Assembly (NCBI GenBank): GCA_902760805.1
Contig: CACWHY010000001.1
Location: 186,001 to 250,000, forward strand
Origin: Ruminococcus flavefaciens
GTDB lineage: Bacteria > Bacillota > Clostridia > Oscillospirales > Ruminococcaceae
Direction: 5' to 3'
Length of the DNA stretch: 64,000 nt
This document shows positions 53,270 to 62,110 of the stretch, piece after piece. Every line of letters begins with the position of its first letter. The first letter of the stretch is position 1. The notes below the pieces were generated by a model. That model made no database searches and was not told the DNA's origin. It was given only the letters and a program-made list of their open reading frames with translations. The position numbers were made by a program, and so were the translations under genes.

Positions 53270-53647
53270 ATGAACAAGACCGAGATCGGAAGGATCGGCG
53301 AGGAGGCCGTCTGCCGGTATCTTGAGGAGCGTGGCTACACCGTTTCTGCAAGGAATTACCGCATAAAGGGCGGCGAGATCGACATCATCGCTGAAAACGG
53401 AGACTGCATCGTCTTCGTTGAGGTGAAGTCCCGAAAGCCGGACAGCCTTGTTACGGGATTTGAGGCTGTGAACAAGCGCAAAAGGGGACTCATCATCAAG
53501 ACCGCCAGCGATTACTGCGTGAAGCATCCGACGCTTCTCCAGCCTCGCTTCGACATAGCTCAGGTCATTATCAGCGGCGAAAATGTGGTCAGTATCGACT
53601 ACATCGAAAACGCCTACGATACCACCGGCTACAATTTTTATTTTTAG
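53270..53647 (+). CDS. yraN: UPF0102 (YraN) endonuclease-like protein
   Basis: A 125-residue protein with a restriction-endonuclease-like core: GRIGEEAVCRYLEERGYTVSARNYR, GGEIDIIAENGDCIVFVEVKSRK, the E...D-x18-E-x-K arrangement typical of the UPF0102 family. Its place after rnhB is the standard neighbourhood. The role is unknown, possibly Holliday-junction or DNA repair related. The in-frame extension upstream overlaps rnhB and is rejected. Confidence 0.92.
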   Translation: MNKTEIGRIGEEAVCRYLEERGYTVSARNYRIKGGEIDIIAENGDCIVFVEVKSRKPDSLVTGFEAVNKRKRGLIIKTASDYCVKHPTLLQPRFDIAQVIISGENVVSIDYIENAYDTTGYNFYF

Positions 53648-53692
53648 AGCACGAGCCGCTTTGCCGGCTTAGTAATATAAAAGGGTGATCAT

Positions 53693-55186
53693 ATGTTTTA
53701 TAAGAGCACAAGAAACAGCAGCGTCAGAGTGTCCAGCGCAGAGGCTATCACTCAGGGTATCTCCGTTGATGGCGGACTTTTCGTTCCTGAGCAGATCCCG
53801 GAGCTGACCCTTGACGAGATCAAGGCTGTTGGCCAGATGAACTATGCTGACAGAGCTGCCTATGTTTTCGCTAAATATCTTACGGACTTCACAGAGGCTG
53901 AGATCCGCTACTGCACAGAAAACGCCTATTCTACCAAGAATTTCGAGACAGAGAGCATTGCTGAGATCGCACATCTCTTCGACGGCACCTATATGCTGGA
54001 GCTGTGGCACGGTCCCACCTGCGCATTCAAGGACATGGCTCTCCAGATCCTTCCCTACTTCCTGACAACTTCCGCCAAGAAGATCAACCTGGACAAGAAG
54101 ATCGTTATCCTCGTTGCCACCTCAGGCGACACCGGAAAGGCTGCTCTTGAGGGCTTCAAGGACGTTGAGGGCACTTCTATCCTGGTATTCTACCCCGAGG
54201 ACGGCGTAAGCCCCATGCAGAAGCGCCAGATGAAGACTCAGGAGGGCTCAAACGTTGGTGTTTGCGCTATCAAGGGCAACTTCGATGACTGTCAGACCGG
54301 CGTTAAGCAGATCTTCACCAACGACGAGGTAAAGGCTCAGCTTGATAAGAACGGAATGATGTTCTCCTCAGCAAACTCTATCAACTGGGGACGTCTTGTT
54401 CCTCAGGTAGTTTACTACGTTTCAGCCTATGCTGAGCTGGTAAAGGACGGCGAGGTCCAGCTTGGCGACAAGATCAACATCGTTGTTCCCACAGGTAACT
54501 TCGGAAACATCCTTGCTGCCTACTACGCAAAGCACATGGGAGTTCCTGTAAATAAGCTGATCTGTGCCTCCAACATCAACAACGTGCTCACAGACTTTAT
54601 CAATACAGGCGTTTACGACCGCAACAGAAAGTTCTACGCAACTGTTTCGCCTTCCATGGATATCCTTATCTCCAGCAACCTTGAAAGACTGCTCTACCTG
54701 ATGACAGGCTGCGATGACGCCGTTATCCGTGAGTGGTTCGGCAAGCTGTCCACTGAGGGCAGATATGAGGTGACTGACGAGATCAAGGCTAAGCTGAAGG
54801 AGGAGTTTGCTGCCGGCTTCTGCGACGACCATCAGACAAAGGCAACTATCCACGACATTTATGAGAAGTTCTCCTACACCTGCGACACTCATACAGCTGT
54901 TGCAGTGAAGGTCTACAACGATTACAAGGCAGCTACAGGCGACACAACTAAGACGATCATCGCTTCTACTGCGAGCCCTTACAAGTTCAGCGCTGCTGTT
55001 CTGGAGGCTCTGGAAGGAAAGGCTTCTGACATGGACGAGTACGACAAGGTAGACCGTATCGCTGAGCTCTCCGACATTCCCGTTCCTGCTGCGCTGGCTG
55101 ACCTGAGAACAAAGCCTGAGCGCTTCGGCGATGTTATCACCAAGGAGGATCAGAAGGACTACGTTCTCAAAACTCTGGGCATCTGA
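53693..55186 (+). CDS. thrC: Threonine synthase
   Basis: Converts O-phosphohomoserine to threonine with PLP. The 497-residue product has the PLP Lys113 in CAFKDMALQ, phosphate-binding VATSGDTGKAAL, and NSINWGRLVPQVVYYVSAY with VPTGNFGNILAAYYAK, characteristic of the long (E. coli/yeast-like) threonine synthase class. AAGGGTGAT precedes the ATG. The stop overlaps the following gene by one base. Confidence 0.97.
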   Translation: MFYKSTRNSSVRVSSAEAITQGISVDGGLFVPEQIPELTLDEIKAVGQMNYADRAAYVFAKYLTDFTEAEIRYCTENAYSTKNFETESIAEIAHLFDGTYMLELWHGPTCAFKDMALQILPYFLTTSAKKINLDKKIVILVATSGDTGKAALEGFKDVEGTSILVFYPEDGVSPMQKRQMKTQEGSNVGVCAIKGNFDDCQTGVKQIFTNDEVKAQLDKNGMMFSSANSINWGRLVPQVVYYVSAYAELVKDGEVQLGDKINIVVPTGNFGNILAAYYAKHMGVPVNKLICASNINNVLTDFINTGVYDRNRKFYATVSPSMDILISSNLERLLYLMTGCDDAVIREWFGKLSTEGRYEVTDEIKAKLKEEFAAGFCDDHQTKATIHDIYEKFSYTCDTHTAVAVKVYNDYKAATGDTTKTIIASTASPYKFSAAVLEALEGKASDMDEYDKVDRIAELSDIPVPAALADLRTKPERFGDVITKEDQKDYVLKTLGI

Positions 55187-55884
55187 TGAGCCTGTTTGTT
55201 ATCGGTGATCTGCACCTGTGCCTCTGCGACCCTTCAAAGACCATGAGCATTTTTCCGGGGTGGGAGAACTATCAGGAGCGTATCGAGAAGAACTGGCGTG
55301 AGGTGGTCTCTCCGGAGGACACTGTGGTCTTAGCAGGCGATCTGACCTGGGGAATGTCCCTTCAGCAGGCAGAGCCGGATTTTCGACTGATCAACAGCCT
55401 TCCCGGTGAGAAGATCATCCTCAAAGGCAACCACGATTACTGGTGGACTACTAGGCGGAAAATGGAAGACTTTTTCTCCTCATGCGGATTTGACACTCTG
55501 CATATCCTGCACAATGATCACTATGCCTACGGGAATTACGGTATCTGCGGCACGAGAGGCTGGGTAAACGGCACTGACTCCAAGGACGTTCAGGACGAAA
55601 AGGTCCTGAAAAGAGAGGTCCAGCGGCTGGAGACTTCCATAAAGTCGGCTGTCTCTGCCGGGCTTGAGCCATTGGTGTTCATGCACTATCCGCCCATTTT
55701 CGCCTCGAATTTCAACTATGACATCCTTGAGATCCTTTATAGGTATAAGATAAAAGAGTGCTACTACGGTCACATCCACGGCCGCTCAGCTCACCAGCTC
55801 TGCGTCACAAATACCTATGACGACATAAATTTTCATCTCATCGCTGGTGATTATATACAATTTCGGCCGGAAAAAGTGCTGTGA
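55186..55884 (+). CDS. Calcineurin-like metallophosphoesterase
   Basis: A 232-residue phosphoesterase: GDLHL, VLAGDLTWGM, GNHDYWW, FMHYPPIF and YGHIHG provide the Asp/His/Asn dimetal ligands. Found in many Clostridia as an uncharacterised phosphohydrolase; substrate not known. Starts inside the thrC stop (TGATG), so coupled. Confidence 0.9.
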   Translation: MSLFVIGDLHLCLCDPSKTMSIFPGWENYQERIEKNWREVVSPEDTVVLAGDLTWGMSLQQAEPDFRLINSLPGEKIILKGNHDYWWTTRRKMEDFFSSCGFDTLHILHNDHYAYGNYGICGTRGWVNGTDSKDVQDEKVLKREVQRLETSIKSAVSAGLEPLVFMHYPPIFASNFNYDILEILYRYKIKECYYGHIHGRSAHQLCVTNTYDDINFHLIAGDYIQFRPEKVL

Positions 55885-55914
55885 ATTGTTAGCAATGTAG
55901 AAGTGGATCTTTTT

Positions 55915-55945
55915 TGTAGAAAATATTTTTGAAATGTGGTATAAT
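55915..55945 (+). promoter_or_regulatory. Extended -10 promoter of tig
   Basis: TGGTATAAT with TATAAT at 55940-55945 (extended -10 TGn) and only a weak TTGTAG (55915-55920) 19 nt upstream. A leader of about 60 nt precedes the tig ATG. Confidence 0.65.
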
Positions 55946-56013
55946 GTACCAAGTATGTTATTGAAGTGCAATCTATGCATATCAGTATATTAGTAATGGA
56001 GGACATATAAATC

Positions 56014-57342
56014 ATGAGTTTAAAATCATCTAACAAGACCGATGTAAACACCACTGAACTGGTGATCTCTATCGACGCTGCTACTTTTGAGGCTGCTGTT
56101 GAGAAGGAGTACCAGAGACAGAAGAAGAATATCCAGCTCAAGGGCTTCAGAAAGGGTAAGGTTTCCCGTAAGCTGGCTGAGAGAGAGTTCGGCGAGGGCG
56201 CTTTCTACGAGGGCGCTATCAACTCACTCCTCGGACCTGAGATCGACGCTGCTATCGCTGAGACAGGCATCGTTCTTGTTGACACTCCCAGCATCGACGT
56301 TACTTCTATCGATAAGGAGAACGGCGTTGAGCTGAAGGCTATCTGTGTTACAAAGCCTGAGATCGAGATCGCTGATTACAAGGGCATGAAGGCTGCTAAG
56401 ACCGTTAAAGAGATCACTGATGAGGATATCGACAAGCAGGTCGAGATCATCAGAAAGAAGAACGCTCGTATCGTTTCCGTTGAGGACAGAGCTGCTCAGA
56501 TGGACGATGAGGTCATCATCGACTTCGAGGGCTTCTTCGGTGACGAGGCATTTGAAGGCGGCAAGGGCGAGGATCACCCCCTCAAGCTGGGAAGCGGCCA
56601 GTTCATCCCCGGTTTCGAGGATCAGATCGTTGGCCACAACATCGGCGATGAGTTCGATGTAGTCGTTACATTCCCTGAGGACTACCAGATGACTGATTAT
56701 GCCGGCAAGGAGGCCACATTCAAGACTAAGCTCAAGGCTATCAGCTATGAGGAGCTCCCTGAGATCGACGATGATCTGGTAAAGGACGCTACTGACTTCG
56801 ATAGCGTTGAGGAGTACAGAGCTGACATCAAGACTAAGCTGGAGGAGGCCGCTGTTAAGCAGGCAGACGCAGCTTTCGAGGGCGCTCTTATTGCTAACCT
56901 TATCGAGAAGGTAGATCAGCCTATCCCCAATTGTATGTTCGAGCAGCGCATCGATTCTCTCATGCGTGCATTTGAGCAGCAGCTCAAGCAGCAGGGCATG
57001 GACCTCAACCTCTACTTCCAGTACACAGGCATGGATATGGACTCCTTCAGAGAGACATACCGTGAGAGAGCTGTCGGCGAGGTAAAGCTGAGACTTGCTC
57101 TTGAGAAGATCGCTGAGATCGAGGGCATCGAGGTCTCTGACGAGGAGCTCAACAACGGTCTTTCTGAGATCGCTGCTGCTAATAACATCGACGTTGACAC
57201 AGTAAAGCGTTTCATTCCTATCAATGATTATATCAACGATATGAAGGTACAGAAGGCTATGGACCTCGTTAAGGAGAGCGCTGTTGTTGATAACACAGCT
57301 GCTGAGGCAGAGGCTCCTGCTGAGAATACAGACGCAGAATAA
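56014..57342 (+). CDS. tig: Trigger factor
   Basis: Ribosome-bound chaperone and prolyl isomerase that meets nascent chains. The 442-residue product has the ribosome-binding signature FRKGKVSRKLAEREFGEGAFYE, an FKBP-like PPIase domain (DDEVIIDFEGFFGDEAFEGGKGE; GFEDQIVGHNIGDEFDVVVTFPEDYQ), and the C-terminal helical arms. GGAGGACA precedes the ATG. Followed by clpP and clpX, the usual order. Confidence 0.97.
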   Translation: MSLKSSNKTDVNTTELVISIDAATFEAAVEKEYQRQKKNIQLKGFRKGKVSRKLAEREFGEGAFYEGAINSLLGPEIDAAIAETGIVLVDTPSIDVTSIDKENGVELKAICVTKPEIEIADYKGMKAAKTVKEITDEDIDKQVEIIRKKNARIVSVEDRAAQMDDEVIIDFEGFFGDEAFEGGKGEDHPLKLGSGQFIPGFEDQIVGHNIGDEFDVVVTFPEDYQMTDYAGKEATFKTKLKAISYEELPEIDDDLVKDATDFDSVEEYRADIKTKLEEAAVKQADAAFEGALIANLIEKVDQPIPNCMFEQRIDSLMRAFEQQLKQQGMDLNLYFQYTGMDMDSFRETYRERAVGEVKLRLALEKIAEIEGIEVSDEELNNGLSEIAAANNIDVDTVKRFIPINDYINDMKVQKAMDLVKESAVVDNTAAEAEAPAENTDAE

Positions 57343-57412
57343 GCATATCCGTGAGTTGGCCCGCATATCTATTGTGGGTCAACCGCATTTAATAAAGAAA
57401 GGGCGATGAGTT

Positions 57413-57994
57413 ATGAGTTTAGTACCAGTAGTTGTAGAGCAGACCAGCAGAGGAGAGCGCTCCTTCGATATTTTCTCAAGACTGCTCAATGACAGGATCG
57501 TTATGCTGTCCGATCAGGTGAATGACGTCACTGCAAGTCTCGTTGTTGCACAGCTCCTTTATCTGGAGAGCCAGGATTCCGAGAAGGATATCTCGCTGTA
57601 TATCAACAGCCCCGGCGGATCTGTCACAGCAGGCATGGCTATCTACGATACTATGAACTACATCAAGTGTGATGTTTCCACTATCTGTATCGGTATGGCA
57701 GCTTCTATGGGCGCCTTCCTTCTTTCGTCAGGCGCAAAGGGAAAAAGAATAGCTCTCCCCAACAGTGAGATCATGATCCACCAGCCTCTGGGCGGCGCTC
57801 AGGGTCAGGCTACTGAGATCGAGATCGCTGCACGCCATATCCTGAAGACCAAGGAAAAGCTCAATCAGATCCTTGCTGATAACACAGGTAAGCCCATCGA
57901 GCAGATCGCTCTTGACACTGACAGAGACAACTGGCTCTCAGCTCAGGAAGCTCTTGAGTACGGACTTATCGATAAGGTGATCGAAAAGAGGTAA
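57413..57994 (+). CDS. clpP: ATP-dependent Clp protease proteolytic subunit
   Basis: Tetradecameric serine protease fed by ClpX or ClpC. The 193-residue product has [22 protein letters not shown], catalytic Ser98 in [11 protein letters not shown] and His123 in [13 protein letters not shown], and the catalytic Asp in [30 protein letters not shown] precedes the ATG; only 7 nt to clpX. The 70-nt gap after tig contains a weak TTGGCCC hairpin without U-run. Confidence 0.98.
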   Translation: MSLVPVVVEQTSRGERSFDIFSRLLNDRIVMLSDQVNDVTASLVVAQLLYLESQDSEKDISLYINSPGGSVTAGMAIYDTMNYIKCDVSTICIGMAASMGAFLLSSGAKGKRIALPNSEIMIHQPLGGAQGQATEIEIAARHILKTKEKLNQILADNTGKPIEQIALDTDRDNWLSAQEALEYGLIDKVIEKR

Positions 57995-58001
57995 TTGTCT
58001 A

Positions 58002-59291
58002 ATGGCAGAAAGTTTTAAGTCATGCAGCTTCTGCGGAAAGGGCGAGAATAGGGTACACAGTATGTTCTCTGCCGGAAGCGCTAATATCTGCGATGAATGT
58101 GTCTGCTACTGCTATGAGATGATCTTCGGGCCAGGTGTGGTCAAGGCACAGAAAAAAGCAGCTAAGTCAAACGACGGCAGCTTCTCTCTTTCATCAATGA
58201 GACTGCTCAAGCCCATGGAGATCAAGGAATTCCTGGACGATTATGTTATCGGTCAGGATGAGGCAAAGATCTCGCTGGCAGTTGCTGTATATAATCACTA
58301 TAAGCGTATCCTCAGCCAGGATGAGAAGGATATGAGCGAAAAGTCTGACGGCGTTGAGCTCCAGAAGAGCAATGTGCTCCTGCTGGGACCTACCGGCGTG
58401 GGAAAGACCTTCCTTGCACAGACTCTGGCAAAGCTCCTGAACGTGCCCTTCGCTATTGCGGACGCTACTACTATCACTGAAGCCGGTTATGTGGGCGACG
58501 ATGTTGAGAACGTCCTCCTTCGCCTTATCCAGGCCGCAGATTTCGACGTGAAGGCTGCCGAGAGAGGCATCATTTATATCGACGAGATCGACAAGATCGC
58601 CAGAAAGTCCGAGAATACCTCCCTTACCCGTGATGTTAGCGGTGAGGGCGTTCAGCAGGCTCTTCTGAAGATCATCGAGGGAACTGTCTCAAACGTTCCT
58701 CCTCAGGGCGGCAGAAAGCACCCCAATCAGGAGGTCATCCAGATCAACACCAAGAATATCCTCTTCATTTGCGGAGGAGCTTTCGACGGTCTGGAAAGAC
58801 AGATCCAGAAGCGCATAGGCAAGGCGCCTATCGGCTTCGGCGGCGAGATCAAGAGCAAGAGCGAGGAGAAGAACAACATCTTCAAGCACGTTATCCCCAA
58901 GGATCTGGTGAAGTTCGGCATGGTGCCCGAGTTTGTGGGACGTCTGCCGGTGATCACAGTTCTTGAGGAGCTGGACGAGGCTTCTCTGGTAAGGATCCTT
59001 ACCGAGCCCAAAAACGCTCTTATCAAGCAGTACAAGAAGCTGTTCGACTACGACGATATCGAGCTTGAGATCGAGGACGATGCTCTTATCGAGATCGCTA
59101 AGAAGGCTATCGCTCAGAAGACCGGAGCAAGAGGTCTCCGCTCTATCCTGGAGGGAATACTCAAGCATACAATGTTTGTAGTTCCTTCAGACGGAAGTAT
59201 CGCCAAGGTCATCGTGAATGCTGACTGCGTGCTGAATGGCTCACAGCCAATTCTCATGAACAGGCGCAATAAAGTCGTTACACTTGCATAA
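58002..59291 (+). CDS. clpX: ClpX AAA+ unfoldase
   Basis: Unfolds tagged substrates and passes them to ClpP. The 429-residue product has an N-terminal zinc finger ([11 protein letters not shown]...ICDECV), Walker [15 protein letters not shown], Walker [14 protein letters not shown], the ClpP-docking IGF loop in KAPIGFGG, and the sensor 2 [10 protein letters not shown]. Ends at a bidirectional terminator shared with the convergent small Cys-rich gene. Confidence 0.98.
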   Translation: MAESFKSCSFCGKGENRVHSMFSAGSANICDECVCYCYEMIFGPGVVKAQKKAAKSNDGSFSLSSMRLLKPMEIKEFLDDYVIGQDEAKISLAVAVYNHYKRILSQDEKDMSEKSDGVELQKSNVLLLGPTGVGKTFLAQTLAKLLNVPFAIADATTITEAGYVGDDVENVLLRLIQAADFDVKAAERGIIYIDEIDKIARKSENTSLTRDVSGEGVQQALLKIIEGTVSNVPPQGGRKHPNQEVIQINTKNILFICGGAFDGLERQIQKRIGKAPIGFGGEIKSKSEEKNNIFKHVIPKDLVKFGMVPEFVGRLPVITVLEELDEASLVRILTEPKNALIKQYKKLFDYDDIELEIEDDALIEIAKKAIAQKTGARGLRSILEGILKHTMFVVPSDGSIAKVIVNADCVLNGSQPILMNRRNKVVTLA

Positions 59292-59298
59292 AAGGCAA

Positions 59299-59334
59299 AA
59301 GGCTGCCGGAGTTATCCTCCGACAGCCTTTTTTT
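59299..59334. terminator. Bidirectional terminator clpX / Cys-rich peptide
   Basis: GGCTGCCGGAG pairs with CTCCGACAGCC (one mismatch), flanked by AAAA and TTTTTTT. Serves both converging genes. Confidence 0.88.
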
Positions 59335-59340
59335 ACTGGA

Positions 59341-59472
59341 TCAGCATCCGCATCCGCAGCCGTTGTTGTTTCCGCAGTCGTTTCCGCAGCCGCAGCCTGA
59401 CAGAAGAACGAAGAGAATGATGAGCAGAATGATCCACCAGCAGTTGTTACCGTCGAAGCAAGAATTACACAT
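59341..59472 (-). CDS. 43-residue Cys/Gly-rich membrane peptide
   Basis: A 43-residue peptide: MCNSCFDGNNC, then one membrane helix (WWIILLIILFVLLSG), then a Cys-Gly-Asn tail ending GCGCGC. Ten cysteines occur in 43 residues. An AAAAGGAG ribosome-binding site lies 9-10 nt before the ATG and a 17-nt-spaced promoter is visible further upstream, so this is a real gene although very short. Similar tiny Cys-rich membrane proteins occur in Firmicutes genomes without known role; metal binding or envelope disulfide chemistry are options. Confidence 0.8.
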   Translation of the reverse strand: MCNSCFDGNNCWWIILLIILFVLLSGCGCGNDCGNNNGCGCGC

Positions 59473-59532
59473 AAAGAAAAACTCCTTTTATTGATGTATT
59501 TGAGGCGCTTTTGTCTGCGCTTCATAGTACAT

Positions 59533-59561
59533 AGTATGCCATGGCGAAAAATGTGTGACAA
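59533..59561 (-). promoter_or_regulatory. Promoter of the Cys-rich peptide gene
   Basis: On the minus strand TTGTCA (59561-59556), 17-nt spacer, CATACT (59538-59533), about 60 nt before the ATG. Confidence 0.65.
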
Positions 59562-59648
59562 AGTTTTCGGGAAAGTTTTCTTTCGACTGTTATCGCAGGA
59601 AAAAGGTGGCATAATAGAATCACCAAAAGAGATACAGGAGGCGGAAAA

Positions 59649-61991
59649 ATGACTGATCCGGAAAAATTCACGAAAAAGAGCACCAGGCTCATTGAGGGAG
59701 CCGTCAGCGAGGCTCAGGAGCTGGGTCACACCTATGTGGGGAGCGAGCACCTGCTGCTCTCTATCTGCGCTGACGGGACCACAGCGGCGGCGGAGATACT
59801 GATCAGCAACGGAGTTGCCTATGACGAGCTCAGGGCAGGGATCGTTGAAATGGTGGGGCAGGGAGCTCCAACTGTGCTGAATAAACGCTATTTTACCACA
59901 GCTGCAAAGCGGATCATGGAGCTTGCCTGGGGGATAGCTATCAAGGACAAAAAGAAACAGGCTGCTCCGGAGCACCTTCTAGCGGCTATGATAAGGGAGT
60001 CCTCATGCAGTGCCAGTGCAGCCATAAAGAGGATCGGCGGCAACCTGGGCGGGATCTGCGACGGCCTGAAGATCATTGCCTCGCCGGAGGTCAGGGGAGA
60101 GCTCTACGATGCGCTCAAGCCAAAGCTGAGCCACCTGCCAAACCTTTTCCGCTATGGGAAAAACATCACGGATATGGCGCTGATCAGGAAAAACGATCCC
60201 CTTATCGGCCGCCGGCGAGAGGTAGAGCGAGTTCTACAGGTGCTTTCCCGGCGCAGCAAGAACAATCCCTGCCTTATCGGGGAGGCCGGCGTGGGAAAGA
60301 CCGCCATTGTTGAGGGCGTTGCGGAGCTTTTCGTCAGGGGACTTGTGCCGGACGTGCTGAAAAACAAGTTCATTTTTGCACTTGACCTGACGGCTATGCT
60401 CTCCGGGGCGAAGTATCGTGGCGATTTTGAGGAACGTATCAAGGCCTGCTTGGACGAGGCAGCCAATTCAGGGAACATTATCCTTTTCATCGACGAGCTC
60501 CACACGATCGTTGGCGCCGGAGCTGCGGAGGGTGCGATCGACGCTGCCAACATCATGAAGCCTCAGCTTGCCCGGGGAGAGCTCCAGATCATCGGCGCAA
60601 CTACCTTTCAGGAGTATGCCCGGACTATCGAGAAGGACGCTGCTCTTGAGCGTAGATTTCAGCCGGTGAAGGTCATGGAGCCGGCTCCAGAGGAGTGTAT
60701 CAGCATCATCAAGGGCCTTCGCCAGAGCTATGAGGAGTTCCACGGTATCGGGATCAGCGATGAGATGATAGCCCTGGCGGTGAACGCTTCCGTGCGCTAT
60801 ATCACGGGGCGTTTTCTGCCGGATAAGGCCATAGACGTGCTGGACGAGGCTTGTGCAAGGGCAAAGATCCGCAAAAATTCGGGTTTTTCGGAGAATGACC
60901 ATGAGTACATCGACATGGAGAAAAGGGGAGTACGCCTTTGGGAGCTTGGCAAAGTTCTGGGCAGTGAGACTCCTGGGGAGGTCTGTGCGGAGGACATCTT
61001 TTCAGTGATCTCCACCAGAACAGGGATCCCTCTTGACCGAGTTGCAGAGGAGTCTCCGGCGGAACTCTCCCAGCTGAAGCAGCGGCTTTCTCAGCGGGTC
61101 ATTGGCCACCCGGAGGCAGTTGAACTGATAACAGACGCAGTCTGCCGGGCAAGATCTGGCCTTCGTGACGGAAGGCGGCCTGCGGGAGCGTTCATGTTCG
61201 CAGGGCCGACGGGAGTCGGAAAAACTGAGCTGGCTAAGGCTCTGGCGGAGTGCCTTTTTGCCTCAGAGGACAGAATGATCCGGCTGGATATGTCTGAGTA
61301 CATGGAGAAGCACTCTGTGTCAAAGCTGATCGGAGCGCCTCCCGGGTACGCAGGCTATGATGAGCGCTCGGCTGACCTTTGCGAGAAGGTGCGCCGTCAG
61401 CCCTACTCACTCATACTCTTTGACGAGGTGGAAAAAGCCGACCCGGAGGTGCTGAACATCATGCTCCAGATCCTCGACGACGGGATCCTGACGGACTCCG
61501 CCATGCGCCGGGTGAGCTTCCGAAGCTGCATCATAATTATGACCACCAACGTGGGAGCAGAAACTATCGGCGGAAGGGCTCTGCTGGGATTTGGCGGAGA
61601 GACAGGCAATTGCGCAGTTCAAAGGATCAGGGAGCGTGTCCGGGAGCATTTTTCTCCTGAGTTCATCAACCGCCTTGACGAGATCGTGGTCTTTCGGCCG
61701 CTGGAAAAGGAGGATCTGCTGTCGATCGGCAGGAAGGCTCTGGAGGACCTTTCCCGGAGAGCCTCTGGCTTGGGGATAACCCTCAGCTATACCGACAGCG
61801 TGGTGGAGACAGTCGCCTGCGCAGCAGACACGGAAAAATACGGTGCAAGGCCCATAAACCGCCGGGTGACAGACCTTATCGAGAATGAGCTTGCACGAAT
61901 GATAGTTGGGCGGGCAGTTTCCTCCGGAGACCAAGTTCGTATCGACCTGGATGGCAGCAAGCTGCGCTTCACAAAGGGCGTCGCAGTATGA
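59649..61991 (+). CDS. clpC: ClpC-type AAA+ unfoldase with short middle domain
   Basis: A 780-residue Hsp100: an N-terminal Clp repeat domain (residues 1-145, GHTYVGSEHLLLSI), AAA1 with Walker A GEAGVGKTAIVEG and Walker B IILFIDELHTIVG, AAA2 with [14 protein letters not shown] and LILFDEVEKAD, and a C-terminal D2-small domain. The ClpP-docking loop LGF is present (ALLGFGGETG), so it is a ClpP partner and not ClpB. The middle segment between AAA1 and AAA2 is only about 45 residues and no UVR motif is apparent, shorter than in Bacillus ClpC. AGGAGGCGG precedes the ATG. No ctsR or mcsAB next to it. Confidence 0.92.
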   Translation: MTDPEKFTKKSTRLIEGAVSEAQELGHTYVGSEHLLLSICADGTTAAAEILISNGVAYDELRAGIVEMVGQGAPTVLNKRYFTTAAKRIMELAWGIAIKDKKKQAAPEHLLAAMIRESSCSASAAIKRIGGNLGGICDGLKIIASPEVRGELYDALKPKLSHLPNLFRYGKNITDMALIRKNDPLIGRRREVERVLQVLSRRSKNNPCLIGEAGVGKTAIVEGVAELFVRGLVPDVLKNKFIFALDLTAMLSGAKYRGDFEERIKACLDEAANSGNIILFIDELHTIVGAGAAEGAIDAANIMKPQLARGELQIIGATTFQEYARTIEKDAALERRFQPVKVMEPAPEECISIIKGLRQSYEEFHGIGISDEMIALAVNASVRYITGRFLPDKAIDVLDEACARAKIRKNSGFSENDHEYIDMEKRGVRLWELGKVLGSETPGEVCAEDIFSVISTRTGIPLDRVAEESPAELSQLKQRLSQRVIGHPEAVELITDAVCRARSGLRDGRRPAGAFMFAGPTGVGKTELAKALAECLFASEDRMIRLDMSEYMEKHSVSKLIGAPPGYAGYDERSADLCEKVRRQPYSLILFDEVEKADPEVLNIMLQILDDGILTDSAMRRVSFRSCIIIMTTNVGAETIGGRALLGFGGETGNCAVQRIRERVREHFSPEFINRLDEIVVFRPLEKEDLLSIGRKALEDLSRRASGLGITLSYTDSVVETVACAADTEKYGARPINRRVTDLIENELARMIVGRAVSSGDQVRIDLDGSKLRFTKGVAV

Positions 61992-61993
61992 AA

Positions 61994-62020
61994 AAAGGCA
62001 GTCTTTATGGCTGCCTTTTT
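61994..62020 (+). terminator. Terminator of the ClpC gene
   Basis: AAAGGCAG pairs with CTGCCTTT around a 9-nt loop, followed by TT. Begins at the stop codon. Confidence 0.88.
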
Positions 62021-62022
62021 GC

Positions 62023-62051
62023 TTGACATTGACCGGCAGTGATGATATAAT
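62023..62051 (+). promoter_or_regulatory. Promoter of the DUF2079 gene
   Basis: TTGACA (62023-62028), 17-nt spacer, TATAAT (62046-62051); both perfect. Confidence 0.9.
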
Positions 62052-62110
62052 AAGTATGTATGCAGTCAGAAGGAATTTCTGGCCAGAAATCCAGCTTACG
62101 GAGGTCAATA

